A stretch of DNA of 64,000 nucleotides, taken from the NCBI GenBank assembly GCA_946800325.1, contig OX326960.1, positions 37,539,629 through 37,603,628 of the forward strand. The letters run 5' to 3'. Every line of letters starts with the position of its first letter. The first letter of the stretch is position 1. The position numbers and the translations under genes were made by a program. Shown in pieces: positions 10,981 to 22,480 of the stretch. This DNA comes from Luzula sylvatica (Eukaryota; Streptophyta; Magnoliopsida; Poales; Juncaceae). The notes below the pieces were generated by a model that did no database searches, was not told the origin of the DNA, and saw only the letters and a list, made by a program, of their open reading frames with translations.

Positions 10981-13900
10981 ATGGGCGACGAATCGAAGGT
11001 AGTTTATCATTTCCTAACGTTGCTTTGCGCTTGAAATTGTAGAATTCTTTGTTCGATTTTTTATCTAATTATTGCTCGATTCATTGAATAGAAAGCTGAT
11101 GATGCTTCAAACACAAACATATATAATATAGACACGGCCGAGCTTCTGGCTAATGAAGCACAGGTAACACGATTTCGTTTTATCATTTTTGCATAATTAC
11201 CCTGCGAATTAATTTGTTGTATAATTCTTATTTAGCTTCTCCCTCTGTCTGATTCGGCACCAATATACGAGAAGCTCCTCGCTACCTTCCCTACTTCAGT
11301 AAGTTCAAAACCTTTTTTCAGATTTCGATTCTTCAAACTTCTAATTTCAAATTCGATTTTTGAAATTTAGGCGAAATTTTGGAAGCAATATGTGGAGGCG
11401 TACATGGCAGCAAACAACGACGTGGCAGTAAAGCAGATTTTCAGCAGGTGTTTGTTGAATTGCCTTCACATGAATCTCTGGTAATTCTTTCTTATCTCCT
11501 TCATCCTTAATAATAATAATAATAATTTTATTATTAATTCTATATTTTAGGCGTAGTTATATACAATTCATAAGAAGAGTAAACGAAATCAAGGGACCAC
11601 AAGGACTCGAAGAAACCAAAAAGGCTTTTGATTTCATGCTTAGCTACGTAGGTATGTATACACCTATTTTCATTTCTGGAAGGGTAAATACGTAAAATTC
11701 CCCCGTAAAATATTTCTCAGGTAGCGACATTGGATCTGGACCGGTGTGGTTGGAATACATCGCGTTTTTGAAAATGATGCCAGGTCATGACGAGACGCAG
11801 ACGATGACAGCTGTACGAAAAGCGTACCAACAAGCGATTCTGATTCCGACTCATCAATTGGACCAACTTTGGCGTGATTACGAACTCTTCGAAAACTCTG
11901 TTAGCCGGCCCCTGGTAAATTAATTACCACATTTTGAGATTTTGCATATAAGGGTATAATTGATATTTTCAATTTTGCTTATAAAAAGGCGAAAGGGCTG
12001 TTGTCAGATTATCAGCCAAAGTTCAACAGTGCAAAAGCGGTTTATAGAGAGAGAAAGAAATTGATCGATGAAATCGATTGGAATATTCTTGCTATTCCTC
12101 CTACTGGTTCGGCCAAGGAGGAGGGCCAGTGTATTGCGTGGAAAAGACTCTTGGCCTTCGAAAAGTACGTTTCTAATTCTCTAAAATATCGTTTATACCC
12201 TTTCGAAAAGTATGTTTCTAATTCTCAAAAAAATTGGAGAGGAGGGGTATTTGTGATATTTCTCATGTTTTTGGAGGCTTGAAATTTTGACATTTTTTTT
12301 ATATTTTTTTTTAGAGGGAATCCACAGAGGATTGATGCAGCTAATGCAAGTAGACGTGTTAATTTCACGTATGAACAGGTACTAAACTGAATATTTATGT
12401 AGTAATTACTAATTGATTAATATTTTTGTAGAACAATTATTTCTAATTATTTTGTTCGTATTTGTCGCAGTGTCTCATGTATTTGTACCACCATCCAGAT
12501 GTGTGGTATGATTATGCCATGTGGCATGCCAAGAATGGCTCTGCTGACTCCGCCATTAAAATATTTCAGCGGGCTTTGAAAGCCCTTCCTGGTAAGTCAT
12601 TTGAATTTTCAAATGTTTTCAAATTATGTGTTTTTTGTTATTTGAATTTTAAATTTTATCGTTTGTGCTTGTTTGTAGATTCGAAATTGTTAAAGTATGC
12701 TTTTGCTGAACTTGAAGAGTCAAGAGGAGCAATTCAGGTCTGACATGAGAAAATTAAATAAAAAATAAAAGAAAAATTGAAAGAAAAAAAATGAAAACTA
12801 ATATTGAATTAACGCAGGCTGCGAAAGTAATATACGAAAGCCTCGTTTCGGATGAACATGGCACAAACTCTGTAGCTCACATTCAAGTAAATTATCTTCT
12901 CTTTTTTTAATTAAATTATTCTTCTAATGTTTATTATCTAAATATCTTACAATAATTATGAATATTGTTATGTTTTTTTAGTTTATTAGGTTCTTAAGGA
13001 GAACTGAAGGGGTAGAATCGGCAAGAAGGTACTTTTTGGATGCAAGAAATTCTCCAAGTTGTACATATCATATATTCGTTTCTTATGCAATGATGGTATT
13101 TTGCCTTGATAAAGATCCCAAGGTTTTTGTTTTATCACAAAATTACATTTATACCCTTTCAAAGTTTAGAATTACATCTTTACCCTTCCGTGTTTTTATT
13201 CTATAGGTGGCTCAGAGTGTTTTCGAGGCTGGCATGAAAAGATTCATGAACGAACCTGGTTACATACTCGAGTAAGTCTCAAGTTATTTTCAATATGATT
13301 TTGAATTTTTTCTTAAATTTGAAATTTAAATTTTGAAAATTGTAGATATGCAGATTTTCTGTGCCGATTAAACGATGATAGGAATGTGAGAGCATTGTTT
13401 GAGCGGGCTTTGAGTTCACTTCCTCCCGAAGAATCTGTTGAGGTACGATTTTGATTTTTTTATTTTATTTTAATTAAAATTATTAGCATTTTTTCTTTTG
13501 GTTAAATAAAAATGAAATTTAAATCTTTCTTCGTGCAGGTTTGGAAACGCTTCGTTCAGTTTGAACAAACTTATGGCGATCTTTCGAGCATGTTGAAGGT
13601 ACATCTCTCTCTCCTTCTCTCTCTAGACGAATATTAAATATACATTCGTTTACCTTTGAACAGGTTGAACAGAGAAGAAAGGAGGCCTTATCTAGAACTG
13701 GAGAGGAAAGTACTTCGTCGGCACTGGAGAGCAACTTGTACGACGTAGTTTCGAGATATAGCTTCAAGGATCTGTTGCCATGTTCATCCAAAGATTTAGA
13801 TCACCTCTCGAGACAACAGGTTTTTTGTTTTATTAATTCCCACATTTTCTGAATTCTCATTTTTTGAATATTTTATCTGATATAAATTCCCATTAAATTA

Positions 13901-14744
13901 TCTTCATCAGTGGCTTGCTAAAAGCAGTAACAAGAAACCAGACAATCCGAATATTCAAAATGGTTTAGGTAATCAAATTTGATCACAAAAAAAAAAATCT
14001 TGTTCTCTTTTGTGATGATAATAAATGAATTCATTTGATATTTTAGGTGCTTCCGCAAATCAAGATTTGTTATCTTCATCTGCTAATCCCATTCTTCCAG
14101 ATGTTTCTAGAATGGTCGTATACGATCCCAGACAAGCAAAAAGTAAAAAAAAAAATATATAATTTTTTTTTTAAATCTTCAATATTTAATTATTTTTTTC
14201 TTTTTATCCCAGGCCAAGACTTTTCGGCGATCTCGTCGAGTCAAAATATTTCCAATAGCGGCAATGGAAAACCGAAAGAAACAGACGAGATTTTAAAATA
14301 TCTCTCGCCTTCTTTACTAGCTTTTATGTCAAAATTACCTCCGACTCCGGTCGAAGGTATTTAATATTTATTTATTTATTTTTCTTTCTTTCTTTTTTGA
14401 ACAAAATATTTTTTAAAAAATATTTTTGAACAGGAGCAACGGCAGATATAGATATAGTATTATCGATATTGTTACAGAGCAATATCCCGCTTGCTAAACC
14501 CGCAAATCAAAACGGGTCTAGAGTTAATGGGAAACGCAAGAATACAGGGCAAGAGGAAGAAGAGATGAGCACGGTGCAGAGCCGCGCGTTGCCCAGAGAC
14601 GTGTTCAGACTGAGACAAATGCATAAAACAAGAGGTGGGTTCGGAGGAGGGGTGGCCAGCTCATCCCAGACCGGGACCGGCTCTGCCGCTTCTGGTGGGA
14701 CCGGGAGCGCTCTCTCTGGAGACCACTCTCTTAGCTCTAATTAA
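10981..14744 (+). CDS. CSTF77: Cleavage stimulation factor subunit 77 (CstF-77 / Rna14-type)
   Basis: Twenty coding exons join in frame to 724 residues, close to the usual plant length of about 730: 10981-10998, 11092-11163, 11236-11298, 11371-11480, 11551-11651, 11721-11914, 11989-12164, 12315-12378, 12471-12591, 12679-12737, 12818-12886, 12982-13122, 13207-13271, 13346-13442, 13539-13598, 13664-13819, 13911-13968, 14047-14142, 14213-14356, 14434-14744. The product scaffolds the cleavage stimulation factor in nuclear pre-mRNA 3'-end processing. HAT-type helical repeats fill most of the first ~540 residues (FWKQYVEAYMAANNDVAVKQ; DVWYDYAMWHAKNGSADSAI; VWKRFVQFEQTYGDL). The C-terminal part carries the conserved SRALPRDVFRLRQMHKTR segment followed by a Gly/Ser tail. 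All introns are GT-AG; intron 6 has a poor pyrimidine tract before ATAAAAAG. No frame damage is seen. It is convergent with SRP68. Confidence 0.96.
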
Positions 14745-14815
14745 CTAGGCTGACACTTGTAATTTGTTGTTTTCCCCCTACTTGTTGTTTCATATATATA
14801 TATACTGACACTTTG

Positions 14816-15280
14816 TTTGTGCTTGAAACTGTAAACTGGAATTAGTTTCTTGGTTTTTGATAACGAGGGTGCTCCGTTCCCAGTTCTACGAAATTTCAAC
14901 TGTAACACGACAAGCCTTGCCATTCTTGCCTTTCTTTCACGGCAACAATTGGTTAATTATATCGAAAAAGAAAAATAATTAATTAAAACAAAAATAAAAA
15001 TCTAACAATGTTCTAATGTAAATTAAATAAAGAAAATGCAAAAACCCTAAACCCTTAAATCTAACTTCTAATAAGCCTTTGATGTTTCTAAAACGAGAAA
15101 ACAAATGCAAAAACCAGCAATGAACTAATAATCTCTTTAATTATGAATACGAAAAACAGTTCAAAGTAATCAAGATTATATCTCCAAAATTTGATTTTAT
15201 AACAAACATAATAATTCTAGCCTTTCACCTCAACAAACAATTAAAAACAAAAACAAAAACATAACAAAGTTCTAAATTAT
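14816..15280. repeat. Duplicated 3'-flank block, copy 1 (3' of CSTF77)
   Basis: This block recurs at 17631-18172 in the same orientation. Shared strings include GTTTCTAAAAC(G/A)AGAAAAC, ATGCAAAAACCAGCAATGAA and ACGAAAAACAGTTCAAAGTA. It starts about 70 bp after the CSTF77 stop and probably includes its 3' UTR. A telobox-like AACCCTAAACCC sits near 15045 and is partly kept in the second copy. No coding signal. Confidence 0.85.
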
Positions 15281-15740
15281 TGTTCAAAAAAATAGTAAAA
15301 GAGTTATTTTGTATGATTAGTACTAGAATACCTTCTAAAGATAACCTTGGGCGTTGGGCCAGTGTTTTCTTGATCTGAGCTGGAATTTGGGCCATTTAAG
15401 ATTTTAAGTGGAGCCTTCCACATTTTAGCTAAATCAAGTAAGAATATTTCTCATAACTGCATTTTCGTTTTTTTAGTCAGGACTCAGAAATTAGGGATTT
15501 TGAATCTTTTATTGAATCTAGATAAAATTTATTAAAAGATATAACTTTGTGGAGAATTTAATTTTTTCAGTTAAGTCTAAATTATTGTTTAAATTCTGAA
15601 AAATATAATTCATGAACTATATGTATAAAAACAACAATAAAATTAAACACAAAAAATATCAGAATGAAGAGACCCAAGGTTAGGGCTTTCGATTAATTTT
15701 AGGGGCCACATTTCTTGCTTCAAATTCGGTATTTCACGAA

Positions 15741-15950
15741 CGCACAATACACATCGAGATAGATTTCTATTTTGTGCGCGAGCTTGTAAATACCAAGCAT
15801 CTTCAAATCAAATTCATATGCTCATTAGATCAAATTGCCAATATTATGACCAAGGGTCTTTCTTGTTCTAGTTTTGAGATTCTTCGTTCCAAGCTTAGTA
15901 CGAAGGCCTCCGCAGTTTCGCTTGAGGGGATTGATAAGCAAATTAATGGA
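15741..15950 (+). pseudogene. Copia polyprotein C-terminus (RNase H tail) relic
   Basis: In one frame the segment reads HIEIDFYFVRELV, then HLQIKFICSLDQIANIMTKG, then FEILRSKL. This is the characteristic end of Ty1/Copia polyproteins, where the RNase H domain closes with H-I-x-I-D-x-H-x-V-R-E and D-Q-x-A-D-x-x-T-K. No upstream domain remains. It lies only in copy 2 of the duplicated block, so it inserted after the duplication or was lost from copy 1. It is too short to assign to a family within Copia. Confidence 0.75.
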
Positions 15951-16263
15951 GTTGTCCATTTCAACAACCGTGAGAGGTGTCCTCCAGTACATAATTTAAT
16001 GGAGACTTCGATTAAGCAGAAGATTACTCAAATCTGTAACTTAGTTACTCTCACATGAGCTGTTAATAGCCCAAAATAGATAGTGATTAGGTTAAGAGTT
16101 AGATAGTTAAACAGCTTTTAATCAAGGAAAGAAAAAAACTAGTATTAATATTAAATCTAATCTCGCGATACGTCGCTCCGATACTCGCCGCTGGTTTCGT
16201 CCTCTTCCTCTTTCAGGGCTGTTCGAGTTCGAGTGTGGCTGGTCTAGGGGGACCGATAATCTA

Positions 16264-16621
16264 GTGGAGACTGCAATGAGAGATTTCAAAAAAAAATTAA
16301 AGGACGGTAGTATATATATTTTCAATTTTATCATTAATCATATATGTATACTACCGTTCAAAAAATTTGGAGGGGCCAAACTGGATATAATAAGCGACCT
16401 ACCAGAAGATTTGAAAGGAAAAGTGCTTAGTTACTTGCCAGTAAAGGAGGCAGTTCGAACGAGTATTTTGTCGAGGGAATGGAGGTACGCGTGGTCTTCA
16501 ATTCTTCAATTAAGGGTCTCCAATCTCGAAGTTATTTCCAACGATGACCCTGCAATAGTTCGTCGTTACTATTACAGGCTCATAGAATTTGAAGACACTA
16601 GGACTGTCCTGGTTCATATTG

Positions 16622-16654
<33 letters not shown>

Positions 16655-16869
16655 TAAAAGAAGAAAACTTGGAGGTTTGCAGGAAAATGCAAGGATCGAT
16701 GGTGAATGGGGAGATTCAGTTTAAGGAGGGGGCTCCTTTACTGAGTTTTACTAGCACGACGCATATTGAAATAAGGATAAATTTCGAGGACGAGATGGAA
16801 TCTGCATTTCTGCTGTTACAAAAAGCCTCTCTTTTGGGGGTGAAAACGCTTCATATACGGCGCAGATAG
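16264..16869 (+). CDS. Short F-box protein (copy 2) with poly-Asn tract
   Basis: A 201-residue frame. The F-box (IISDLPEDLKGKVLSYLPVK, then EAVRTSILSREWRYAW) starts near residue 41, and the remainder aligns with the protein at 8512-8991. An (AAT)n run at 16621-16652 encodes ten consecutive Asn, absent from copy 1. The first ~40 residues have no counterpart in copy 1: they cross a small inverted repeat (GGTAGTATATATAT at 16306 against ATATGTATACTACC), so this N-terminus, including the only ATG in frame before the F-box, seems to have been supplied by inserted DNA. Like copy 1 it lacks LRR and FBD modules. It could be a working SKP1-binding protein with a new N-terminus or a pseudogene. Confidence 0.5.
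16621..16652. repeat. (AAT)n microsatellite inside an F-box reading frame
   Basis: About ten AAT triplets in phase with the frame, encoding poly-Asn; triplet slippage would keep the frame open. Confidence 0.9.
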
Positions 16870-17630
16870 TTGTCATACCAGATCCGTGTCCGTATTCGAT
16901 TCGGATATTAAACAAATATGGATACAGTTCGGATATTGTCGGATACGAATACAATATGAATACAGATATTGATCATATTTATGTATTAAAACGGATACTA
17001 GAATGTAATGATATAGTATTACTTTTAAAATTCAAGTCTTGATTATTTTGTAATTTTAACATAAATAAAAATATAAAATGTATCCTAAATTATAAGTTAA
17101 TATAAAAGTGAGAAAAAAGAAATAAGACTTGGAGTTGGAGAAGAAAAAACTAATAGCACGTAGGTGTGTTATTTTAAAATGAAATATAATTATTTTTTAT
17201 TGAGTATTGAGTATTGCTATAAATTGAAATTGTGTTATTGTCTATTAAATATTATTATTAATTGAAATTGTGTTATTATTTATTAGATATTACTATGAAT
17301 TGAAATAGAATTACCGACGTGACCAAAAAAATACATCGAGACATTAAGAAAAAAGATATCAATCTAATTTTTTAGAAGCATATGACTCACCCTACATTTA
17401 AAATTTAGAAGGGAAAATATACTGTGTCTCCTCCTCCCAACCACAATACCTTTGATGTCATGGACTCATGAGGTGGACAACATTTTAATATTAGTACATG
17501 TTAATTGACACGTCAATTCAATTAATCTGTTAATTTATTTAATTAATGATAATAATCAATACAATTAAACATTTTTGTTTACGTTATAAAGTAGATTTAG
17601 AAGCCCCTATATTTTCCCTTCTAACTTTAG

Positions 17631-18172
17631 TTTGTGCTTGAAACTGGGAACTGGAATGAATTTCTTGGTTTTTGATAAAGAGGGTGCCTTGTTCCCAGTT
17701 TTATCAAGTCTGAGATTCGGAATTCCCGGATGTTGTGGACGATGTAAAGTAAAGAATACAATCACAATATTAACGAAGTAATCTATTTGTTATGAATATG
17801 AAAAACATTTCAAAGTTACCAAGATTATATCTCCAAAATTTGAACTAAAAAACAACGAGCCTCGCCTTTCTTTCACGGCAATAATTATTAAAACAAAAAC
17901 AAAAATCTAACAATGTTCCAATGTTGATTAATATTGAATTTATTTTAACCCTAAACCTAAATCCAACTTCTAAGCCTTGGATGTTTCTAAAACAAGAAAA
18001 CAAATGCAAAAACCAGCAATGAACTATAATCTCTTTAATTATGAATACGAAAAACAGTTCAAAGTAATCAAGATTATTTCTCCAAAATTTGATTTCATAA
18101 CCACCATAACAAGCCTACCCTTTCACAACAACAAATTAAAAACAAAAACAAAAAATAACAAAGTTCTAATGC
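17631..18172. repeat. Duplicated 3'-flank block, copy 2 (3' of SRP68)
   Basis: Second copy of 14816-15280. It ends about 35 bp from the SRP68 stop codon, so on the minus strand it probably forms the SRP68 3' UTR. The same block therefore flanks the 3' ends of two convergent genes in opposite relative orientation. It carries extra sequence relative to copy 1 around 17700-17850. Confidence 0.85.
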
Positions 18173-18207
18173 AAAATAAAAGATAAAAAAATTCCAACTT
18201 TGTTAAT

Positions 18208-21001
18208 TCATCCCCAAATGCGGCTGAAAAGACCCTTCTTATCCTTCTTCATCCTGTTCTCCAACGACGGGAACTCGATGGAATTGTACGCAATGTCCAG
18301 TACAATCGGATTGCACGCAACCGACTGGTACGCAGGTGGGAATTTCACGATTCTAGGTGCCGTTTTCACACCTGGCTCTCCCAATGCCGATTCGTACTCA
18401 TCCAGCATATCCAACAGATATTTCTCCTCCTAAAATAACACAAAGAGCTCTTTTAGGCTCGTAATATTTAAAAAATAATAAAAGAATAAATACTAGAATA
18501 CCTTCTTTTTGTTGTCGTTGAGGGAAATGGTAGAGACGTGTTTAGAGAGATTTTCAGGAATTTTCTCTTCCTCCATAATGCCTGTTGCGTGTTCTATACA
18601 AGCATGTGCTCTACAGCTTTCAGAGAGAGCTTTCATTCCTTCCAGTAAATCCTGTAATAATAATAATAACACGATTAATAAAAACTAGAAAAAATAAATA
18701 AATAAAAAGTGAAATTACCTTGTCAGGATTGGTAATCAAGTGAAGTTTCTGAAGTGCTGAGTCAGCAAGAGAACGAGCATGGCAAAACAGCGAATATGCC
18801 TCGGTTCTTTTTCCAGCCGAGCTATATGACTTTGCCAAATAAAAACACCTAAAACCAAACATCATAAATAAATACATTAAATTTAATAAGAATATAAAAA
18901 ACATTTAAAATATCAAACGAATGAAATAGAAATTAACCTCTCAGCACGGAACGCGAAGCCTTTGAGAGCACAATCTTCGGCAAAAGAAATTTCTTCGTTC
19001 GTTCTGTCCCTTGCCGAACTAACCAAGTCCGATAAATCCGTTGTGTTCTGTCAATAAACCAACATTATTCAATCCGTAATTAAAATAAACGACTCACAAA
19101 TTTTAATTAATTAATTTATTTATACCTGTATTAAAAGATCGAATAAGCGAACGAGTTCTTCAGGTTTGGTGCCTTTTTCATCTCTGCTTTTTGCGAATTT
19201 ACTTTTCGCAACGGTAACTAACAATTGGTTTCTCTCTAAAGTTCTTTGCCCTAATACTGCACTCACGGCTTTGTCTAATCCGTTCAATTCGTCTCTCATG
19301 TTCTCTGCATTTCCTGCTTTACCCTAATTTTTTGAAAATAATAATAATAATAAGAGGATTTACATATTTACTATTTTACCCTTCTAAAAATCCAAAACAT
19401 ATTTACCCTCTCAAAAATCTTACATATTTTAATAATGAATAATCTAACTAGATTTGTAACTTGGATATTTTTATGTTTTGTAAGTTCTGAAAGGGTAAAT
19501 ATGACATTTTTATTATTAGTAAGTAATGAATTAAAAATACGAGTTTACCAAGTCACTTCGAATGCATGAGCGAGCATCGTGATAGGCCGAGAAAATTTTA
19601 TCGAACATTACGAGTTTTTTCTCAGATGAAAGAGATGGATTGTTCAAATCTTTCTCCATCTCCTGAGCTGTAACCAAATTTATAAAAATAATAAGAAAAA
19701 TAAAAGAATATACCATTTTAATGTTAAATATACCTTTTAGGATAGAGACTCGTGTTTTTGCATTGTTAATAGGAAACCTATGTCCAAGCCAATTAAACTC
19801 TGTCATTGTTGCTGCTTGCTGTTCTCTCGCCTCCGCCATGACTGCCTGAAATATTATATATTACATAATTAAAATCACATCATAGTCTTAACTATGCAAA
19901 TAAAGACAATATAGGGTCTTGTTTGCAAATTTTTATGATGACATGCCTCTAGTTTGGATTGGAAGAGATCTAAAGCAGGTCCTTCCATTTTGCCAATATC
20001 AAGAAGCTCAGAAGTTTGGAAATTCGATTCTCCAACTTTATGCAAACAATATCTAATGCTCGGTTCCAATTCATCCACTCTCTCTCTACACAATACTTGA
20101 TTCTCTATCGTCCCGTATTTCCCTAACTCTTCGTACACAGCCCTTAAATACCAAAAAAGTCAAAAAAATATAATATAAACCAAATGAAAAGGAGATAATA
20201 TGATTATGCATGTTACCTTGCATTTTTGAAGTTAACTAATGCGGCTTCCCAATTTTTATCTTGCTCGAAGAATAGAGTTCCTTTCATATAAGACGAATAG
20301 GCTTCGGCTTCTAGTGAGGTTCTAGAATCTCCTTTGAGAGAGCACAATTGGGCGAAAAGAGTGGCCCATCTCACAGCTTTTCTGAGTCTACCGAGTAAAT
20401 AAATCCTTTGTTTTCCATTTGGACCATCTGGTAATTGTCTCTTCTCCATTGCGTGGCCCCATGCTCTCTCAGCCATGTATAGAACCATATGCAAATGCCT
20501 AACGTCAGTAATGGTGGACTCGGTTATGGATCTGCGAGTGTATTTGCCACGGCCATGCTTGAATTTGAGAGATTTGTATAATCTTCGCAATCTTGCAGTG
20601 CAGTACCGCCTGGGGAGTGATTGAATTTAGGGAAAACGATTGAGTTTATGAAAGATTGAAGGAATTTTGTTACTTATGGATTAAGAAGTACCTGTATACT
20701 GTGTAATCGCTACGTCTCAATCCATGCTCCATTTGAGCTGACTTCAGAAGTTTCAGAACTGCCAAATTTCAATCGAAGTCATATCAGTGATCTCAGAAAT
20801 TTCGAGTACAAATTGATGTCATGATTCAGATTCGCAAGAAAAAGTAAAAGAACAGTATTCAGTACTAAACGAGCGTTAGCAAGAAAAGCTTATAGCATCC
20901 TCAATCCTAAATCAAATCTCACCATTAATGGAGAACTTGGGGTTGATCTGCTTATTATCCTCATCGATCTCCATCGCAGAAGGTGCATTCGATTTCGACA
21001 T
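18208..21001 (-). CDS. SRP68: Signal recognition particle subunit SRP68
   Basis: Eleven coding exons on the minus strand join in frame to 591 residues (plant SRP68 is about 600): 21001-20923, 20758-20692, 20609-20217, 20142-19947, 19845-19734, 19667-19549, 19323-19126, 19047-18938, 18848-18719, 18651-18502, 18429-18208. SRP68 with SRP72 binds SRP RNA in the cytosolic particle that targets ribosomes to the ER. Family-typical segments are MEHGLRRSDYTVYRRYCTAR and LRRLYKSLKFKHGRGKYTRR (N-terminal RNA-binding region, residues about 35-75), AERAWGHAMEKRQ, RCFYLAKSYSSAGKRTEAYS (helical repeat) and FPPAYQSVACNPIVLDIAYN near the C-terminus. The fourth intron (19946-19846) uses a GC donor (GAG/GCATGT) with a normal CAG acceptor; reading frame and protein fit only with that junction. 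The other introns are GT-AG. No damage is seen. Confidence 0.96.
19355..19515. repeat. Small inverted-repeat element inside SRP68 intron 6
   Basis: TTTACATATTTACTATTTTACCC at the left pairs with GGGTAAATATGACATTTTTAT at the right. The TTTACCCTTTCAAAA vocabulary is that of the foldback at 29418-30030, so it is probably a shortened relative. Confidence 0.5.
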
Positions 21002-21009
21002 TGATCAGA

Positions 21010-22331
21010 TCTGAATCGCTACAGCAGTTTCTTCTCTCGTAACTAGGGTTAGGACATCAACAGAGGTAAAGGACTTCAAAGGAAACAGTAATTATAGGAT
21101 TAGGAACCATACCTATTTTCTCCGCTTTCTTCACCGAATCTGACATGGCTTCATTTGGTGTGCCATGTCATCTAAACCCGTTTCATTCAAAAATATATAT
21201 CACATCCAAAACAAAAATCCTGTCAAAATAAGAGAGAAAACAACAAAAGAGAAAGGAGGGAAAGCGAGAAAAATATCTTAATACGGCAAGAGAAGGATTT
21301 GAGAAACCGAAATCCCGAGAAAGTGATATGATGGAAGGATTTAGAAGGATATGCAATTCTCACGTGGATTATTTGATATGCTCGAATGACATGTAATGAA
21401 AAATAAAAATTATTATTTGATGTGCAATAAAATTAAATAATAGATGGAAAAATATTATGTTAGTTTGTACATATTAATTAATCGTATTAGTGCAAGAAAA
21501 TCAAAATCTCTCATGTCAAACGGCCACGAAGTTGACGATGAGAAGGATTTGATCCTAATCTAATAATTTTTTTATCCAAAAAATCCAAATTTAAAAGATC
21601 AAAACAATCTAAATTTTAAAATATCAAAGCAATCTAAACATGCAGACCAAATATGACATGACAGTAAAAAAAATTGATATATTGGCAATGTCACGTTATC
21701 GATTAACTATATAATTATCATTTAAAGGATAAAAAAGATCAATTGAAAAAAATTTGACATTTTATGAAATTGATTGAATAAAATTAAAGTTCAAGAAGCA
21801 CATTCAACATGTAACAATAATTTAGAAACTAAAAATGAACTTTGTTTTTTATCATTGATGTTGTTATTTAATCTCGGCTGCTACCAAATAATTTGCGAGC
21901 ATATATTGATAAGAACTATGCAAGTCAAATTTCTTTCAAGTACAATTTAAGAAACACATACTATTGAATAAAGAGAGAAGCAGAAATTTGCACAACTTCA
22001 ATTATTAAATAAACACCGAAGCAAAAATTTGTACAATGAACACCAAAAATAACACAATTTGAATTTGACCAAACATTAGGAGAATACTCGTGCTACGTGG
22101 CGAGTATGTTAATTATGTTTTTTTTATTGTAATATAAAGTATATATTTGTATGATAATATTTATAATATCAATTCATAATAAAATTATTTGAACTGATTT
22201 ATCTATGATTATGTATATGTTTTAGAATAACAACAAATCGAATTTTTTTAAACAAATAATAACACTTGTATTAGTATCATTATATAATAATATATGAGGT
22301 ATAACACAATTTACGAAAAAACATAACAACA
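21010..22331. other. SRP68 upstream region and intergenic DNA
   Basis: 21002-21180 is the probable SRP68 leader and promoter (minus strand), without a clear TATA box. 21180-22331 is AT-rich DNA in which I recognise no gene or repeat. Confidence 0.5.
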
Positions 22332-22340
22332 AATATTATA

Positions 22341-22480
22341 GGTAGATTTTTGAAAATAACCAAGTTATAAAACGAAATTCTAAAAATAACCAAGTTTTGA
22401 AAATATTTCTGAAAATGTATTTTGCGCTGAATGGTTCAGCGCCTTTTGTAAAAAGCGAGGTATGGTTCGGCGCCTTCCTT
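22341..22480 (+). repeat. MULE left terminal inverted repeat
   Basis: Pairs with 26078-26216 over the AACCAAGTTTTGAAAATATT and CTGAAAATGTATTTTGCGC stretches. It contains the hairpin GCGCTGAATGGTTCAGCGC at 22424-22442 (8-bp stem, 3-base loop). Related hairpin-like motifs recur near 22457, 22574, 22625 and 22644. Confidence 0.85.

Larger units (their letters stand above)
15337..17340 (+). repeat. Duplicated block, copy 2 (contains F-box gene)
   Basis: Homologous to 7795-9540, with an extra ~500-bp segment (about 15440-15970) that includes a Copia RNase H relic. The tail after the F-box stop (16870-17340) matches the tail of copy 1 (GGTGTGTT, AAATGAAATATA(G/A)TTATTT and the GAATTGAAATAGAATTA repeats). 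Confidence 0.8.

Noticed and set aside
15043..15056. AACCCTAAACCC telomere-like string
   Set aside because: A single copy, better described as a telobox-like word within the duplicated 3' flank; no telomere array.
16510..16692. 60-aa minus-strand frame with poly-Ile
   Set aside because: Antisense reading of the AAT repeat in the F-box gene.
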